DNA of 40,223 nucleotides from PALSA-612 sp035652235 (GCA_035652235.1 DASREE010000049.1:1-40223), one strand, 5' to 3'; shown: positions 7,422 through 16,170, numbered from the stretch's first letter. Made by a program: numbers and translations. The notes: generated by a model not told the origin, from the sequence alone.

Positions 7422-8641
7422 GCCCCAAGGTTCTGCACGAGCCGCCGGAACTCCTCGCCGCGATGCTCGAAGTTCTCGAACTGATCGAAGCTGGCGCACG
7501 CGGGCGAGAGCAGCACGACCTCGCCGGGGCGCGCCTCGCTCGCGGCGAGCGCGACCGCCGTCTCCAGGTCGCCGCAGCGCACGACCCGCACGCCGGCCGG
7601 CTCGAGCGCCGCCGCCAGGTCGGCCGCAGCCTGCCCGATCAGGTACGCCGCGCGGACGTTCGGGCCGAGCGCGGCCGCAAGCGGCTGGAAGCTCTCGCCC
7701 TTGAGCGAGCCGCCCAGGATCAGCCTGAGCGGCGTGTCCGCGTAGGCGGCGAGGGCGCGCCGGGCCGCGGCCGTGTTCGTCGCCTTCGAGTCGTTCACGT
7801 AACGCACGCCCGCGACCTCGGCGATCGGCTCCAGCCGGTGCTCGACGCCGGGGAAGGTGCGCAGCGCCTCGGCGATCGCCGCTTCGGGGACGCCGACCGC
7901 CCGCGCCGCCGCCGTCGCCGCGGCGGCGTTCTCGCGGTTGTGGTCGCCGGGGACGAGCGGCTCGGCCGGCAGCGGGTCGTCGAAGCGGAACTCGACGCGC
8001 CGCGCTCCTCCGGGGAGCTCCGGCTGGAAGCCTGCGGGGACGACGGCGACGTCGTCTGCCCGCTGCCGCGCGAAGATGCGCAGCTTCGCGGCCCGGTAGT
8101 CGTCGAGCGTCCCGTGGCGGTCGAGGTGGTCGGGCTCGACGTTGAGCAGGATGGCGACACGCGGCCGCAGCTCGTGCACGTCCTCGAGCTGGAAGCTCGA
8201 CAGCTCGCAGACGATCCAGCCGTCGGCGGAGAGCAGCCCGTCGAGCGCGCACAGCGGCCGCCCGACGTTGCCGGCGACCGCCGTCTCGCGGCCGTCCGCC
8301 CGGAGCATCGCCCCGAGGAGCTCGCTCGTCGTCGTCTTGCCGTTCGTCCCGGTCACGCCCAGGAGCGGCTGCTCCAGGATCCGGAAGCCGAGCTCGACCT
8401 CGCTCCAGACGGGGATCCCCCGCGCCCGTGCCTCGCGGACGAGCGCGTTCTCTCCGGGGACGCCCGGGCTCTTGACGACGAGGCCGGCGCCCTCGAGGAG
8501 CGATCTCTCCTCGTCCGTGCCGTGGCTGCGGTCCGCCGCCACCACCTCCACCCCGCGGCGCTCGAGCGCCGCCGCCGCCGCCCGCCCGGAGCGGGCCATG
8601 CCGAGGACGAGCACTCGGGGCGGAAGCTCCGGCCGCGTCAC
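7418..8641 (-). CDS. murD: UDP-N-acetylmuramoyl-L-alanine--D-glutamate ligase MurD
   Basis: MurD adds D-Glu to UDP-MurNAc-L-Ala in the cytoplasm. The 407 residues contain an N-terminal nucleotide-binding domain (VLVLGMARSGRAAA, 10-23), the P-loop GVTGTNGKTTT (95-105), AGNVGRPL, ELSSFQLE, LNVEPDHLDRHGT and YVNDSKATN. The C-terminal LSPACASFDQFENFEHRGE is the standard MurD ending. The chosen start is GTG 8641, overlapping the stop of the preceding 82-aa gene as GTGA. The frame is open upstream through mraY, but that part reads as out-of-frame sequence. The 3' end overlaps ftsW by 4 bp. Confidence 0.96.
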   Translation of the reverse strand: MTRPELPPRVLVLGMARSGRAAAAALERRGVEVVAADRSHGTDEERSLLEGAGLVVKSPGVPGENALVREARARGIPVWSEVELGFRILEQPLLGVTGTNGKTTTSELLGAMLRADGRETAVAGNVGRPLCALDGLLSADGWIVCELSSFQLEDVHELRPRVAILLNVEPDHLDRHGTLDDYRAAKLRIFARQRADDVAVVPAGFQPELPGGARRVEFRFDDPLPAEPLVPGDHNRENAAAATAAARAVGVPEAAIAEALRTFPGVEHRLEPIAEVAGVRYVNDSKATNTAAARRALAAYADTPLRLILGGSLKGESFQPLAAALGPNVRAAYLIGQAAADLAAALEPAGVRVVRCGDLETAVALAASEARPGEVVLLSPACASFDQFENFEHRGEEFRRLVQNLGA

Positions 8642-8886
8642 CTCGTCACCCGGGCGACCTCGGCCGAGGGCTCGACGCCCACAACGCGGTCGACGGACGC
8701 ATCCGGAAGCGGGATGACGGCGGCGTCGCCGATCAGGCACCACACGCGCGGGTCTGGCACGGCGCGCTGCAGGCGCTCGAGGCGGCCGGGCGAGCCGTCG
8801 AGGACGAGCACGTCCTCGTCGCCTGCCTCGCCGAGCACCTTCGCGACGAGCTCGGCGTCCGCGCCGACGACCAGCTGTGCCGCCAC
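8638..8886 (-). CDS. 82-aa methyltransferase-like half domain between mraY and murD (function unknown)
   Basis: This small gene fits exactly between mraY (6 bp gap) and murD (4 bp overlap), so it is almost certainly translated as part of the dcw operon. Start is GTG 8886. I do not recognise it as a named family. The sequence resembles the core of a class I SAM methyltransferase: VLVLDGSPGRLERLQ (26-40) sits where motif I would be, and GDAAVIPLPDASVDRVVG (53-70) closely resembles the acidic loop plus beta-4 motif (GDA..LP.PDAS.D.VV). The glycine-rich DxGxGxG loop is altered to DGSPG and nothing follows to complete the fold. It may bind a nucleotide or a partner Mur enzyme; that is speculation. 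Confidence 0.7.
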   Translation of the reverse strand: MAAQLVVGADAELVAKVLGEAGDEDVLVLDGSPGRLERLQRAVPDPRVWCLIGDAAVIPLPDASVDRVVGVEPSAEVARVTR

Positions 8887-8892
8887 GCCCCG

Positions 8893-9906
8893 TCAGCTCC
8901 GGAAGAACTGGAAGTAGTAGCGGTAGTAGAGCGCGAAGGCGAGGGCGCAGAGGATCGCGCACAGGATCCAGAAGCGCACCATGATCTTCGTCTCGGACCA
9001 GGCCTTCATCTCGAAGTGGTGGTGGATGGGCGCCATCAGGAACACCCGGCGGCCGAAGCGCCGGAAGCTGACCACCTGGATGATCACCGACAGCGCCTCG
9101 ATCAGGAAGATGCCGCCGATCAAAAGCAGCAGGAACTCGGTCTTCATCACGATCGAGAACGCAGCCAGCGCGCCGCCGATCCCCATCGCGCCCGTATCGC
9201 CCATGAACACCTCGGCGGGCCAGGCGTTGTACCAGAGGAAGCCGACGATCGCCCCGATCAGCGCCGCCCCGAGCACCGCCAGGTCGAGGTAGATCTCGTT
9301 GCGGTGCCCGGGCGCGCCGGAGCGGATCCACGCGATCACCGCCATCGCCGTGAACGTGAACACGGCGATGATGCCGGTGCCGGCGGCGAGCCCGTCCAGG
9401 CCGTCGGTCAGGTTCACGCCGTTGGCGGCGCCGGCGATGATGAAGAAGAGGAGCACGTACCAGCCCCACGAGAGCGGGATCTTGCCGTTCACGACCGGGA
9501 TGTAGACGCTCGTCTCGAAGTGGCGGTGGTGGGTGACGTAGGCGACGCCGAGCGTGATGGCGGCCAGGAGGACGAGCTTCCAGCGGCCGCGCAGCCCGAG
9601 CGAGCGCCGGTGCGTCAGCTTCGCGAAGTCGTCGACGAACCCGATACCCGCGCAGCTCAGGGTGACGAAGAAGATGAGCAGCGCGTTCGTCGTGTAGCCG
9701 GACAGGGCGAGGAAGGGCACGATCATGGCGGCGATGATCAGCAGCCCGCCCATCGTCGGCGTCCCCTGCTTGGCCGCGTGGTGCTTGGGGCCCTCCTCGC
9801 GGATCTGCTGGCCGTACTCGCGGGCGCGAAGGAAGGCGATGAAGCGCGGCCCGAGGGCGATGGAGATGATGAGCGCCAGGATCCCGGCGATCAGCACGCG
9901 GACCAC
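8893..9906 (-). CDS. mraY: Phospho-MurNAc-pentapeptide transferase MraY
   Basis: MraY is a ten-TM membrane enzyme that transfers phospho-MurNAc-pentapeptide from UDP to undecaprenyl phosphate, making lipid I. At 337 residues it has KQGTPTMGGLLI (46-57), GFVDDFAK (89-96, the Asp pair), NLTDGLDGLA (165-174), MGDTGAM (235-241) and MAPIHHHFE (291-299), the complete set of catalytic and Mg-binding motifs. Start is GTG 9906, one base after the murF stop. Hydrophobic segments are spread along the whole length as expected. Confidence 0.97.
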   Translation of the reverse strand: MVRVLIAGILALIISIALGPRFIAFLRAREYGQQIREEGPKHHAAKQGTPTMGGLLIIAAMIVPFLALSGYTTNALLIFFVTLSCAGIGFVDDFAKLTHRRSLGLRGRWKLVLLAAITLGVAYVTHHRHFETSVYIPVVNGKIPLSWGWYVLLFFIIAGAANGVNLTDGLDGLAAGTGIIAVFTFTAMAVIAWIRSGAPGHRNEIYLDLAVLGAALIGAIVGFLWYNAWPAEVFMGDTGAMGIGGALAAFSIVMKTEFLLLLIGGIFLIEALSVIIQVVSFRRFGRRVFLMAPIHHHFEMKAWSETKIMVRFWILCAILCALAFALYYRYYFQFFRS

Positions 9907-9907
9907 G

Positions 9908-11164
9908 TCAGCGCTCCACGCCCGCCAGCGCGAGCGCGACCGCTTCCAACCCGGCGGCGCGGGACCCTTTCACGAGCACGGCGTCGCCTGGCCGGAGCTC
10001 ACCGCGCAGGCGCTCGATCAGCGCGTTCGGGTCGAGCTCGGGCGACCACCACGTCCTGCCGGCGACCGGAGGGTCGACGTACGCCTCCGACAGCGGCCCG
10101 ACGGCGAACACGACGTCGATTCCGAGCCGGCGGATCGCCTCGGCGATCTCGCGGTGGTAGCGAGGGCCCTCGGCGCCGAGCTCGGCCATGTCTCCGAGCA
10201 CGGCGACCGTGCGCCGGCCTGCCGCGCGCTCGACGAGATGCTCGAGCGCGGCCCGCATCGACACCGGGTTCGCGTTGTAGGCGTCGTTGACGAGCAGGCC
10301 GCCCCCGGGGAGCGGCACCTCCTCGCCCCGCCAGGGGGAGAAGGTGACCTCGACCGAGGCCGGCGGAGCAACGCCGAGCGCGGCCGCCGCGTGCAGCGCG
10401 GCGAGCGCGTTCCGCGCCTGGTGACGCGCGGTGAAGTCGAAGGCGATCTCGGTCCCCTGGAAGCGCAGGAGCGTGCGCTCGTGCTCGACGCGCGCGACCG
10501 GCTCGCCGAGGCGCACGACCTCGAGGTCGTCGCGCTCGACGGGGAAGCCAGCCGGCACGATCGCGGTCGCTCCCGGGCGCAGCGCCTCGACCAGCTCCGC
10601 CTTCGCGCGCACGATCGCCTCGAGCGAGCCGAGCAGGCCGACGTGCGCCGGCCCCACGTTCGTGATCACGCCCACGTCCGGCTTCGCGAACGCGCACAGC
10701 TCCGCGATCTGCCCGGGGCCGCGCATCGCCAGCTCGAGGATGCAGATGTCCGTGTCCGGCTCGAGCCGGCAGAGCGTCAGGGGCACGCCGATCTCGTTGT
10801 TCAGGTTGCCCTCGTTCGCCACCGTGCGCCGGACGGGCGCGCAGATCGCGGCGAGGATGTCCTTGGTCGACGTCTTCCCGGTCGAACCGGTGATGCCGAC
10901 GACCCGGGCTCGGCTGCGGGCACGGACGGCGCCCGCCAGCGCGGCGAGCGCGGCAAGGGCGTCCTCCGGCACGAGCGCCGCCGCCGCCCCCCGTGCGAGC
11001 GCGTCCGCGACGAACGTCTCCCCGGCGCCGACGGCGACGAACAGATCGCCCGGCGAGATGCGCCGCGAGTCGACCTGGACGCCCGTGACCGACTCCGCCC
11101 CGGGAGCGCCGTCGAGCCGGCCGGCGCAGAGCGCGGCCACCTCGGCCAGCGGGAGCGCGATCAC
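9908..11164 (-). CDS. murF: UDP-MurNAc-tripeptide--D-Ala-D-Ala ligase MurF
   Basis: MurF completes the UDP-MurNAc-pentapeptide by adding D-Ala-D-Ala. The 418 residues include VQVDSRRISPGDLFVAV (29-45), the P-loop GITGSTGKTSTK (90-101), NEGNLNNEIGVPLTL, ELAMRGPGQI, NVGPAHVG, VNDAYNANPVSM and VLVKGSRAAGLE, the usual MurF series. Start is GTG 11164, overlapping the murE stop as GTGA. The end is one base before mraY. Confidence 0.96.
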   Translation of the reverse strand: MIALPLAEVAALCAGRLDGAPGAESVTGVQVDSRRISPGDLFVAVGAGETFVADALARGAAAALVPEDALAALAALAGAVRARSRARVVGITGSTGKTSTKDILAAICAPVRRTVANEGNLNNEIGVPLTLCRLEPDTDICILELAMRGPGQIAELCAFAKPDVGVITNVGPAHVGLLGSLEAIVRAKAELVEALRPGATAIVPAGFPVERDDLEVVRLGEPVARVEHERTLLRFQGTEIAFDFTARHQARNALAALHAAAALGVAPPASVEVTFSPWRGEEVPLPGGGLLVNDAYNANPVSMRAALEHLVERAAGRRTVAVLGDMAELGAEGPRYHREIAEAIRRLGIDVVFAVGPLSEAYVDPPVAGRTWWSPELDPNALIERLRGELRPGDAVLVKGSRAAGLEAVALALAGVER

Positions 11165-12609
11165 GCCCGCGCCCCGAGCCGGCGGAGCGCCTCCCGGGCG
11201 ACCTCGCGGTCGTCGAACGGGACCGTCCGGTCGCGCAGCTCCTGGCCGAGCTCGTGGCCCTTGCCGGCGACGAGCACCACGTCGCCCGGGAGCGCGAGCC
11301 CGACGGCGCGGGCGATCGCGCGCCCGCGGTCGGGCTCGACCTCGACCTCGCCGGAGACGCCCGCCAGCACCTCGGAGATGATCTCGTCCGGCTCCTCGCT
11401 GCGGGGGTTGTCCGAAGTGACGATGACGACGTCGCTAGCCGCCTCGGCGACGCGACCCATCAGCGGGCGCTTGCTCCGATCGCGCTCGCCGCCGCAGCCG
11501 AACACACAGATCACCCGCCCCTGCGACAGCTCGCGCGCGGCGGCGAGGGCGCTCGCGAGCGCGTCCGGCTTGTGCGAGTAGTCGACGAGCACGAGGAACG
11601 GCTGCCCTTCGTCGACCGGCTGGAAGCGTCCGGGCACGCCGTGCACGCTCGCGATACCCCTGACGATCGCCTCGCCGGGCAGCTCGAGCAGGAGGCCGGC
11701 CGCGACTGCCGCGAGGACGTTCTGCACGTTGAAGCGCCCGAGGAGCGGCGATGCGAGCTCGAGGCCGGCCGCGCGCAGCCGCGAGCCGCTCGCCGACACC
11801 TCCAGCTCCTGCGGATGCACGTCCGCGTCCGCTGCGAGCCCGAACGTGAGGAGCGGCGCTCGACCGGCGCTGCGCAGCTCGGCCGCCAGCGAGCGACCGT
11901 ACTCGTCGTCCACGCCGACCGCGGCGGGCGCAGGCTCCCCCTCCACGAACAGGCGCCGCTTCGCCTGGAAGTACCGCTCCATCGTCCCGTGCAGGTCGAG
12001 GTGGTCCTGGCTCAGGTTGGTGAACACGAGCACGGCGAAGCGGACACCGACGAGGCGCTTCAGCTCCGAGCCGTGGGAGGTCGCCTCGAGCGCGCAGCTT
12101 CGGTCGCCTGCGTCCGCCATCTCGCGGAGCAGGCGCTGCAGGTCGATCGCCTCGGGCGTCGTCCGGTGGGCTGCACGGCGCTCGCCGCCGATCCTCGTCT
12201 CGACGGTGCCGACGAGGCCGGGCCGCCGCCCCGCGGCGGCGAGCATCGCGAACAGGAGGAACGCGGTCGTCGTCTTCCCGTTCGTGCCGGTGACGCCGGC
12301 GACGGCGAGCTCCCGCGAGGGGTCGCCGAAGAAGGCGACGGCCGCCTGCGCCATCGCCTCGCGGGCGTCCGCGACGACGAGCTGCGGCACCGCCAGCTCG
12401 AGCGGCCGTTCGACGACGAGGGCGAGCGCGCCGCGCGCGACCGCTTCCGGCGCGAAGTCGTGGCCGTCGAAGCGCCGGCCCGGGACGCAGAAGAAGACCG
12501 CCCCGGGCTCGACCGCTCGCGCGTCGTAGGCGAGGTCGCTCACCTCGCCGTTCGCGCGCTGCAGGACCTTCGCCGGAGCGAGCGTGGCGATGAGCCGCTC
12601 CAGGTCCAC
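11161..12609 (-). CDS. murE: UDP-MurNAc-L-Ala-D-Glu--meso-DAP ligase MurE
   Basis: MurE adds the third stem-peptide residue. The 482 residues show YDARAVEPGAVFFCVPG (28-44), P-loop GVTGTNGKTTT (105-115), HRTTPEA, EATSHGSEL, the carbamylated-Lys region YFQAKRRLF (about 213-221) and HKPDAL. The specificity motif is TSDNPRSEEP (398-407). DNPR is the known signature for meso-diaminopimelate rather than L-lysine, so this cell wall should be DAP-type. Start is GTG 12609. No Shine-Dalgarno is evident, but an extended -10 lies 8 nt upstream, so this gene may be a leaderless internal start of the dcw operon. A 99-bp gap separates it from ftsI. Confidence 0.97.
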   Translation of the reverse strand: MDLERLIATLAPAKVLQRANGEVSDLAYDARAVEPGAVFFCVPGRRFDGHDFAPEAVARGALALVVERPLELAVPQLVVADAREAMAQAAVAFFGDPSRELAVAGVTGTNGKTTTAFLLFAMLAAAGRRPGLVGTVETRIGGERRAAHRTTPEAIDLQRLLREMADAGDRSCALEATSHGSELKRLVGVRFAVLVFTNLSQDHLDLHGTMERYFQAKRRLFVEGEPAPAAVGVDDEYGRSLAAELRSAGRAPLLTFGLAADADVHPQELEVSASGSRLRAAGLELASPLLGRFNVQNVLAAVAAGLLLELPGEAIVRGIASVHGVPGRFQPVDEGQPFLVLVDYSHKPDALASALAAARELSQGRVICVFGCGGERDRSKRPLMGRVAEAASDVVIVTSDNPRSEEPDEIISEVLAGVSGEVEVEPDRGRAIARAVGLALPGDVVLVAGKGHELGQELRDRTVPFDDREVAREALRRLGARA

Positions 12610-12617
12610 GGCGGGCG

Positions 12618-12623
12618 AGTGTA
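12618..12623 (-). promoter_or_regulatory. Putative extended -10 (TGC-TACACT) for leaderless murE
   Basis: On the minus strand TACACT is preceded by TGC, an extended -10, and followed by 8 nt and the murE GTG. No -35 is seen at 16-18 nt. Transcription would start at the start codon. Confidence 0.45.
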
Positions 12624-12660
12624 GCAGGGAGCGGTACCGGATCGGCCCGCCAGGGGCGGT

Positions 12661-12688
12661 GAAAAGTGCTCCATATGCTGGGCTTTTC
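12661..12688. terminator. AT-rich hairpin between ftsI and murE (possible weak terminator/attenuator)
   Basis: GAAAAG (12661-12666) and CTTTTC (12683-12688) form a 6-bp stem, with a CCA/TGG inner pairing around CATATG. On the minus strand the 3' arm ends CTTTTC. This AT-rich patch stands out in a very GC-rich region and sits upstream of the predicted murE promoter. The stem is short, so termination is uncertain. Confidence 0.3.
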
Positions 12689-12708
12689 GTCCGGTGAGGC
12701 CCTCGGCG

Positions 12709-14439
12709 CTAGCCGGAGGTGCTGACCGGCGCCGTCGTCGCTCCCTGCAGCTGCGCCGGGTTGTCGGGCGGCACTTCCAGATACTGGAGCGCGAAGCGCG
12801 CGATGTCGCGGAAGACGGGCGCGGCGACCGTGCCGCCCCAGATCTGCCCCTGCGGCTCGTCGACCGCGACGAGGATGACGAGCTGCGGGTTCGTCGCCGG
12901 CACGATGCCGACGAACGACGCCACGTACTTCGTCGTCGAGTAACCGCCCGTCCGGGGGTCGGGCTTCGCCGCCGTGCCCGTCTTCCCGGCCACCTCGTAC
13001 CCGGGGACCGCCGCCGACGTCCCGGTCCCGGTCTCGACGACGTTCACGAGCATGGACAGGACCTGCTGCGCGATGTCGCGCGACAGCACCCGGCGCCTGC
13101 GCGGCTTCGGCCGCACGCTGCCGACCACGTGGTCGACGAGGTGCGGCTCGACCATGACCCCGTGGTTCGCGACCGCTGCGTACGCCGTCGCCATCTGGAT
13201 GGGCGTGACGGCGATGCCCTGCCCGATCGGCACCGTGCCGATCGTCGACCCCGACCAGAGGCGGAGCGGCAGGACGATGCCGGCGCTCTCGCCCGGGAAG
13301 TCGATGCCGGTGGCGTGGCCGAAGCCGAACCGCGAGATCCACTCGGCCAGCCGCTCCGGCCCGAGCAGCCGGGCGAGGGTGACCGCGCCGACGTTCGAGG
13401 AGCGGGAGAGGATCTGCCCCACGGTCATCGTCTCGGTCGGGCGCGGCTCGGCGTCGTGGATGACCCGGTCGGCGACGTGGATCGAGTACGGCAGCGTGAA
13501 CGCCGACGCGCGGGTGACGAGGTGCTCGGCCAGCGCGGCGGAGACGGTGACGAGCTTGAACGTCGAGCCCGGCTCGTACGTGTCCGTGACGGCGGTGTTC
13601 CGGGTGCGCTCCGGCGACAGCGCGGAGAAGGAGTTGGCGTTGAAGCCGGGCGCGGTCGCCATCGCGTAGACGGCGCCCGTGTGCGGGTTCATGACGATCG
13701 CCGTCGCGTGCTTCGCGTGCCAGAAGCTGACGGCGTTCCGCAGCCGCTGCTCGGCGTAGGCCTGGATGGTGTGGTCGATCGTCAGGTAGACGGCACGGCC
13801 GTCCCGTTCCGGCACGGAGTCGAGCACGTCGACCGCGCGGCCGAGCGGGTCCTTGATCACCGTCTCCCGGCCCGGATGGCCACGCAGCGCGGCGTCCTGC
13901 TCGAGCTCGACGCCTGCGAGCCCGCGATTGTCGACGCCGGCGAAGCCGACCAGCTGCGAGGCGACGCTGCCGAGCGGGTACACACGGCGCTCCTCCGGGT
14001 AGAAGCCGAGCCCCGGCAGATGCCGCCTCGCAAGCTCCTGCGCCCGGCGCGGGTCAGCCTGCCGGGCGACGTAGACGAACCCCTTGGCCCGATCGGTGAG
14101 CTCGGGGTAGAGGGTGGCCGCGTCGACGCCGAGCGTCTGCTGGGCCGCCTCGGCCACGGTTCGCGCGTCGACGACCTGGCGCGGATTGGCGTACACGGTC
14201 GTCGCCTGCTCGCCGATCGCAAGGGCGACGCCGGTGCGGTCGAAGATCGTCCCGCGTGCCGCCGGGACGGTCAGCGTCTCGCGCTGCTGGCTCGCCCCGC
14301 GCCTGGCCAGCTCGCCCGCCTGCACGGTCTGCAGCCACACGGCCCGCGCGAGCGTGATCGCGAAGACGAGGCCGAAGCAGGCGAGCAGCGCGCGGATCCG
14401 CCGGTCGGCGACGCGCGTGCTCGGGCGCGGGCGGCGCAC
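12709..14439 (-). CDS. ftsI: Septal transpeptidase FtsI / penicillin-binding protein 3 (class B PBP)
   Basis: FtsI is the class B PBP that cross-links septal peptidoglycan with FtsW. The 576 residues start RRPRPSTRVADRRIRALLA, with a single membrane anchor (about 17-38) and a PBP dimer domain (ARGTIFDRTGVALA, 61-74). The transpeptidase domain has the active-site motif STFK (292-295, preceded by EPG), SSN (347-349) and KTGT (486-489). There are no PASTA repeats at the C-terminus, which ends in a short Thr/Ser tail. Start is GTG 14439, 3 bp after ftsL. Confidence 0.96.
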   Translation of the reverse strand: MRRPRPSTRVADRRIRALLACFGLVFAITLARAVWLQTVQAGELARRGASQQRETLTVPAARGTIFDRTGVALAIGEQATTVYANPRQVVDARTVAEAAQQTLGVDAATLYPELTDRAKGFVYVARQADPRRAQELARRHLPGLGFYPEERRVYPLGSVASQLVGFAGVDNRGLAGVELEQDAALRGHPGRETVIKDPLGRAVDVLDSVPERDGRAVYLTIDHTIQAYAEQRLRNAVSFWHAKHATAIVMNPHTGAVYAMATAPGFNANSFSALSPERTRNTAVTDTYEPGSTFKLVTVSAALAEHLVTRASAFTLPYSIHVADRVIHDAEPRPTETMTVGQILSRSSNVGAVTLARLLGPERLAEWISRFGFGHATGIDFPGESAGIVLPLRLWSGSTIGTVPIGQGIAVTPIQMATAYAAVANHGVMVEPHLVDHVVGSVRPKPRRRRVLSRDIAQQVLSMLVNVVETGTGTSAAVPGYEVAGKTGTAAKPDPRTGGYSTTKYVASFVGIVPATNPQLVILVAVDEPQGQIWGGTVAAPVFRDIARFALQYLEVPPDNPAQLQGATTAPVSTSG

Positions 14440-14442
14440 GGG

Positions 14443-14793
14443 CTACCGGGACGAGGGAAGGCTCGGGTAGCTGGTCGCGCTCGGATCGGCCGGCACGAGC
14501 CCCGCCGCCAGCGCCTTGGCCACGATCGCCTGCGTGTTCTTGACGCTCGCGAGCTGCGAGTCGAGCGCCGCGATGTCGGCCTTCAGCTGGGCGCGCTGCC
14601 GGTTCGCGCTGTCCAGGTCGAGGTTGAGCCGCAGCACGGCGACGTTGACCGCGACGACGCCCGCAAGCAGAACGGCGACCGTGACGATCCAGACGATCCC
14701 GCCGGCCAGCAGGCGGCGCCCCGCCAGCCGCCGCCGGGCACGTTCCCGGCGGGCGCGGGCGCGCGCGGAGGCGGGATGCGCGACGGTGGTCAC
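14443..14793 (-). CDS. ftsL: FtsL-like divisome protein
   Basis: This is a 116-residue bitopic protein: a strongly basic cytoplasmic tail (1-27), one membrane segment (about 28-52, GGIVWIVTVAVLLAGVVAVN) and a short heptad-like extracytoplasmic helix (LRLNLDLDSANRQRAQLKAD onward). Size, topology and its place between rsmH and ftsI match FtsL, which forms the FtsQLB complex that activates FtsWI. FtsL proteins are poorly conserved, so the name rests mainly on position and topology. GTG 14793 overlaps the rsmH stop as GTGA. Confidence 0.82.
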   Translation of the reverse strand: MTTVAHPASARARARRERARRRLAGRRLLAGGIVWIVTVAVLLAGVVAVNVAVLRLNLDLDSANRQRAQLKADIAALDSQLASVKNTQAIVAKALAAGLVPADPSATSYPSLPSSR

Positions 14794-15749
14794 CGCGCCT
14801 TCTCGGCTGCCCGCAGACGCGCGGAGCTCGACCGCGGGTTGACGGCGATCTCGCGCGGGCCGGGCCGGACCGCCTTCGGCGTGAGCACGCGCAGCAGGGG
14901 CCGGCGGCCACAGGCACAGACGGGGAAGTCGGGGGGGCAGACGCAGCCGCGCTGCTCGTCGCGGAGGAAGCGCTTCACGATCCGGTCCTCGAGCGAGTGG
15001 AAGCTGATGACGGCCAGCCGCCCGCCCGGGCGCAACATCTCGACCGCCGCGGGCAGGGCGTCCTCCAGCTGGCCGAGCTCGTCGTTGACCGCGATGCGAA
15101 GCGCCTGGAAGACCCGCTTCGCCGGGTGCCCCTCGCCGAAGCGCGCCGGCGCCGGGATGGACGCCTTGATCAGCTCGACGAGCTGCCCCGTCCGCTCGAG
15201 CGGCTCCAGCTGCCGCCGGCGGACGATCGCGCGCGCGATCTGCCCCGCGAAGCGCTCCTCGCCGTAGCGGCGGAAGAGCGCAGCCAGGTCCCGCTCCGGG
15301 AGCTCGGCCACGAGGTCGGCGGCCGTCACGTCCGCCGACTGGTCCATGCGCATGTCGAGCGGCGCGTCGACGGAGTAGGAGAAGCCCCGGGCCGGATCGT
15401 CGATCTGCATGCTCGAGACGCCGAGGTCGAGCAGGATCGCGTCGACTCGCATCCCGTTCTGCGCCAGCTGGCCGAGCACGGTGGCGAACTCGCCGCGCAG
15501 GAAGCGCGCCTGCACGCCGGTCGCCCGTCGGAATCGCTCGAAGTAGACGCGGGCCGACGCGTCGCGGTCGATCGCGATCAGCTTGCCGTGCCCGCGCAGC
15601 TCGGCGGCGAGCAGGGCGGCGTGCCCACCGGCGCCGAAGGTCGCGTCCACGACGGTGTGACCGGGGCGCACGGCAAGGAGCTCGCGCACCTCCTCCGCGA
15701 GCACGGGGACGTGGTCAATCGTGCCTGGCTGCAAGGCGTTCGGCAACAT
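14790..15749 (-). CDS. rsmH: 16S rRNA (cytosine1402-N4)-methyltransferase RsmH (MraW)
   Basis: RsmH methylates the N4 position of C1402 in 16S rRNA using SAM. The 319 residues contain HVPVLAEEV (13-21), the SAM motif DATFGAGGHA (35-44), LDLGVSSMQID, ARGFSY, PLDMRMDQ and the C-terminal VISFHSLEDRIVKRF, all diagnostic. ATG 15749 overlaps the mraZ 3' end by 35 bp. Alternative TTG codons at residues 2 and 6 cannot be excluded. A Cys-rich insertion, CVCPPDFPVCACG, follows the SLEDR motif, as in many homologues. Confidence 0.97.
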   Translation of the reverse strand: MLPNALQPGTIDHVPVLAEEVRELLAVRPGHTVVDATFGAGGHAALLAAELRGHGKLIAIDRDASARVYFERFRRATGVQARFLRGEFATVLGQLAQNGMRVDAILLDLGVSSMQIDDPARGFSYSVDAPLDMRMDQSADVTAADLVAELPERDLAALFRRYGEERFAGQIARAIVRRRQLEPLERTGQLVELIKASIPAPARFGEGHPAKRVFQALRIAVNDELGQLEDALPAAVEMLRPGGRLAVISFHSLEDRIVKRFLRDEQRGCVCPPDFPVCACGRRPLLRVLTPKAVRPGPREIAVNPRSSSARLRAAEKAR

Positions 15750-16149
15750 GCTCCGCCCCTCCTTCGACTTCCTTGACCTGTGCCTGCCACGCCGCCCGAT
15801 CCCAGATCTCGAGGTGGTCGTACACGCCCGCGACGACGACCTCGCGGCCGAGACGCGCGTGCTCCACGAGGGACGCCGGCAGCATGATCCTGCCCTGCCG
15901 GTCCGGCATCGCCTCCGCCGCGGCCGAGAAGAAGTAGCGCTGGATCATGCGATCGTCCTTGCTGAGCGGGTCGAGGGAGGCGAGACGGGAGTGGACGAGC
16001 TGCTGCCAGTCGGCCGTCGGGTAGGCGTTGAGGCAGCCGTCCATTCCCCGCGTGACCACGAGGCCGTCCGGGAAGGAATCCCGGAACTTGGCCGGAAGGG
16101 TGAGCCGGTTCTTCTCATCGAGGGTGTGTTCGAACTCGCCCAGGAACAT
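15715..16149 (-). CDS. mraZ: Transcriptional regulator MraZ
   Basis: MraZ is a ring-forming DNA-binding protein that represses its own dcw operon in characterised bacteria. The 144 residues have two SpoVT/AbrB-like halves with the family motif repeated: DEKNRLTLPAKFR (11-23) and DRQGRIMLPASL (83-94). It is the first gene of the dcw cluster, at ATG 16149. No strong Shine-Dalgarno is close to the ATG. Four 10-bp-spaced GTGG boxes cover its predicted promoter, so autoregulation is likely. Confidence 0.97.
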   Translation of the reverse strand: MFLGEFEHTLDEKNRLTLPAKFRDSFPDGLVVTRGMDGCLNAYPTADWQQLVHSRLASLDPLSKDDRMIQRYFFSAAAEAMPDRQGRIMLPASLVEHARLGREVVVAGVYDHLEIWDRAAWQAQVKEVEGGAEHVAERLAARHD

Positions 16150-16170
16150 CGTGATCGCGCCGGATCGCAG

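Noticed and set aside
12661..12688. Strong intrinsic terminator after ftsI
   Set aside because: The stem is only 6 bp with an internal loop and no run of U; kept as a weak hairpin only.
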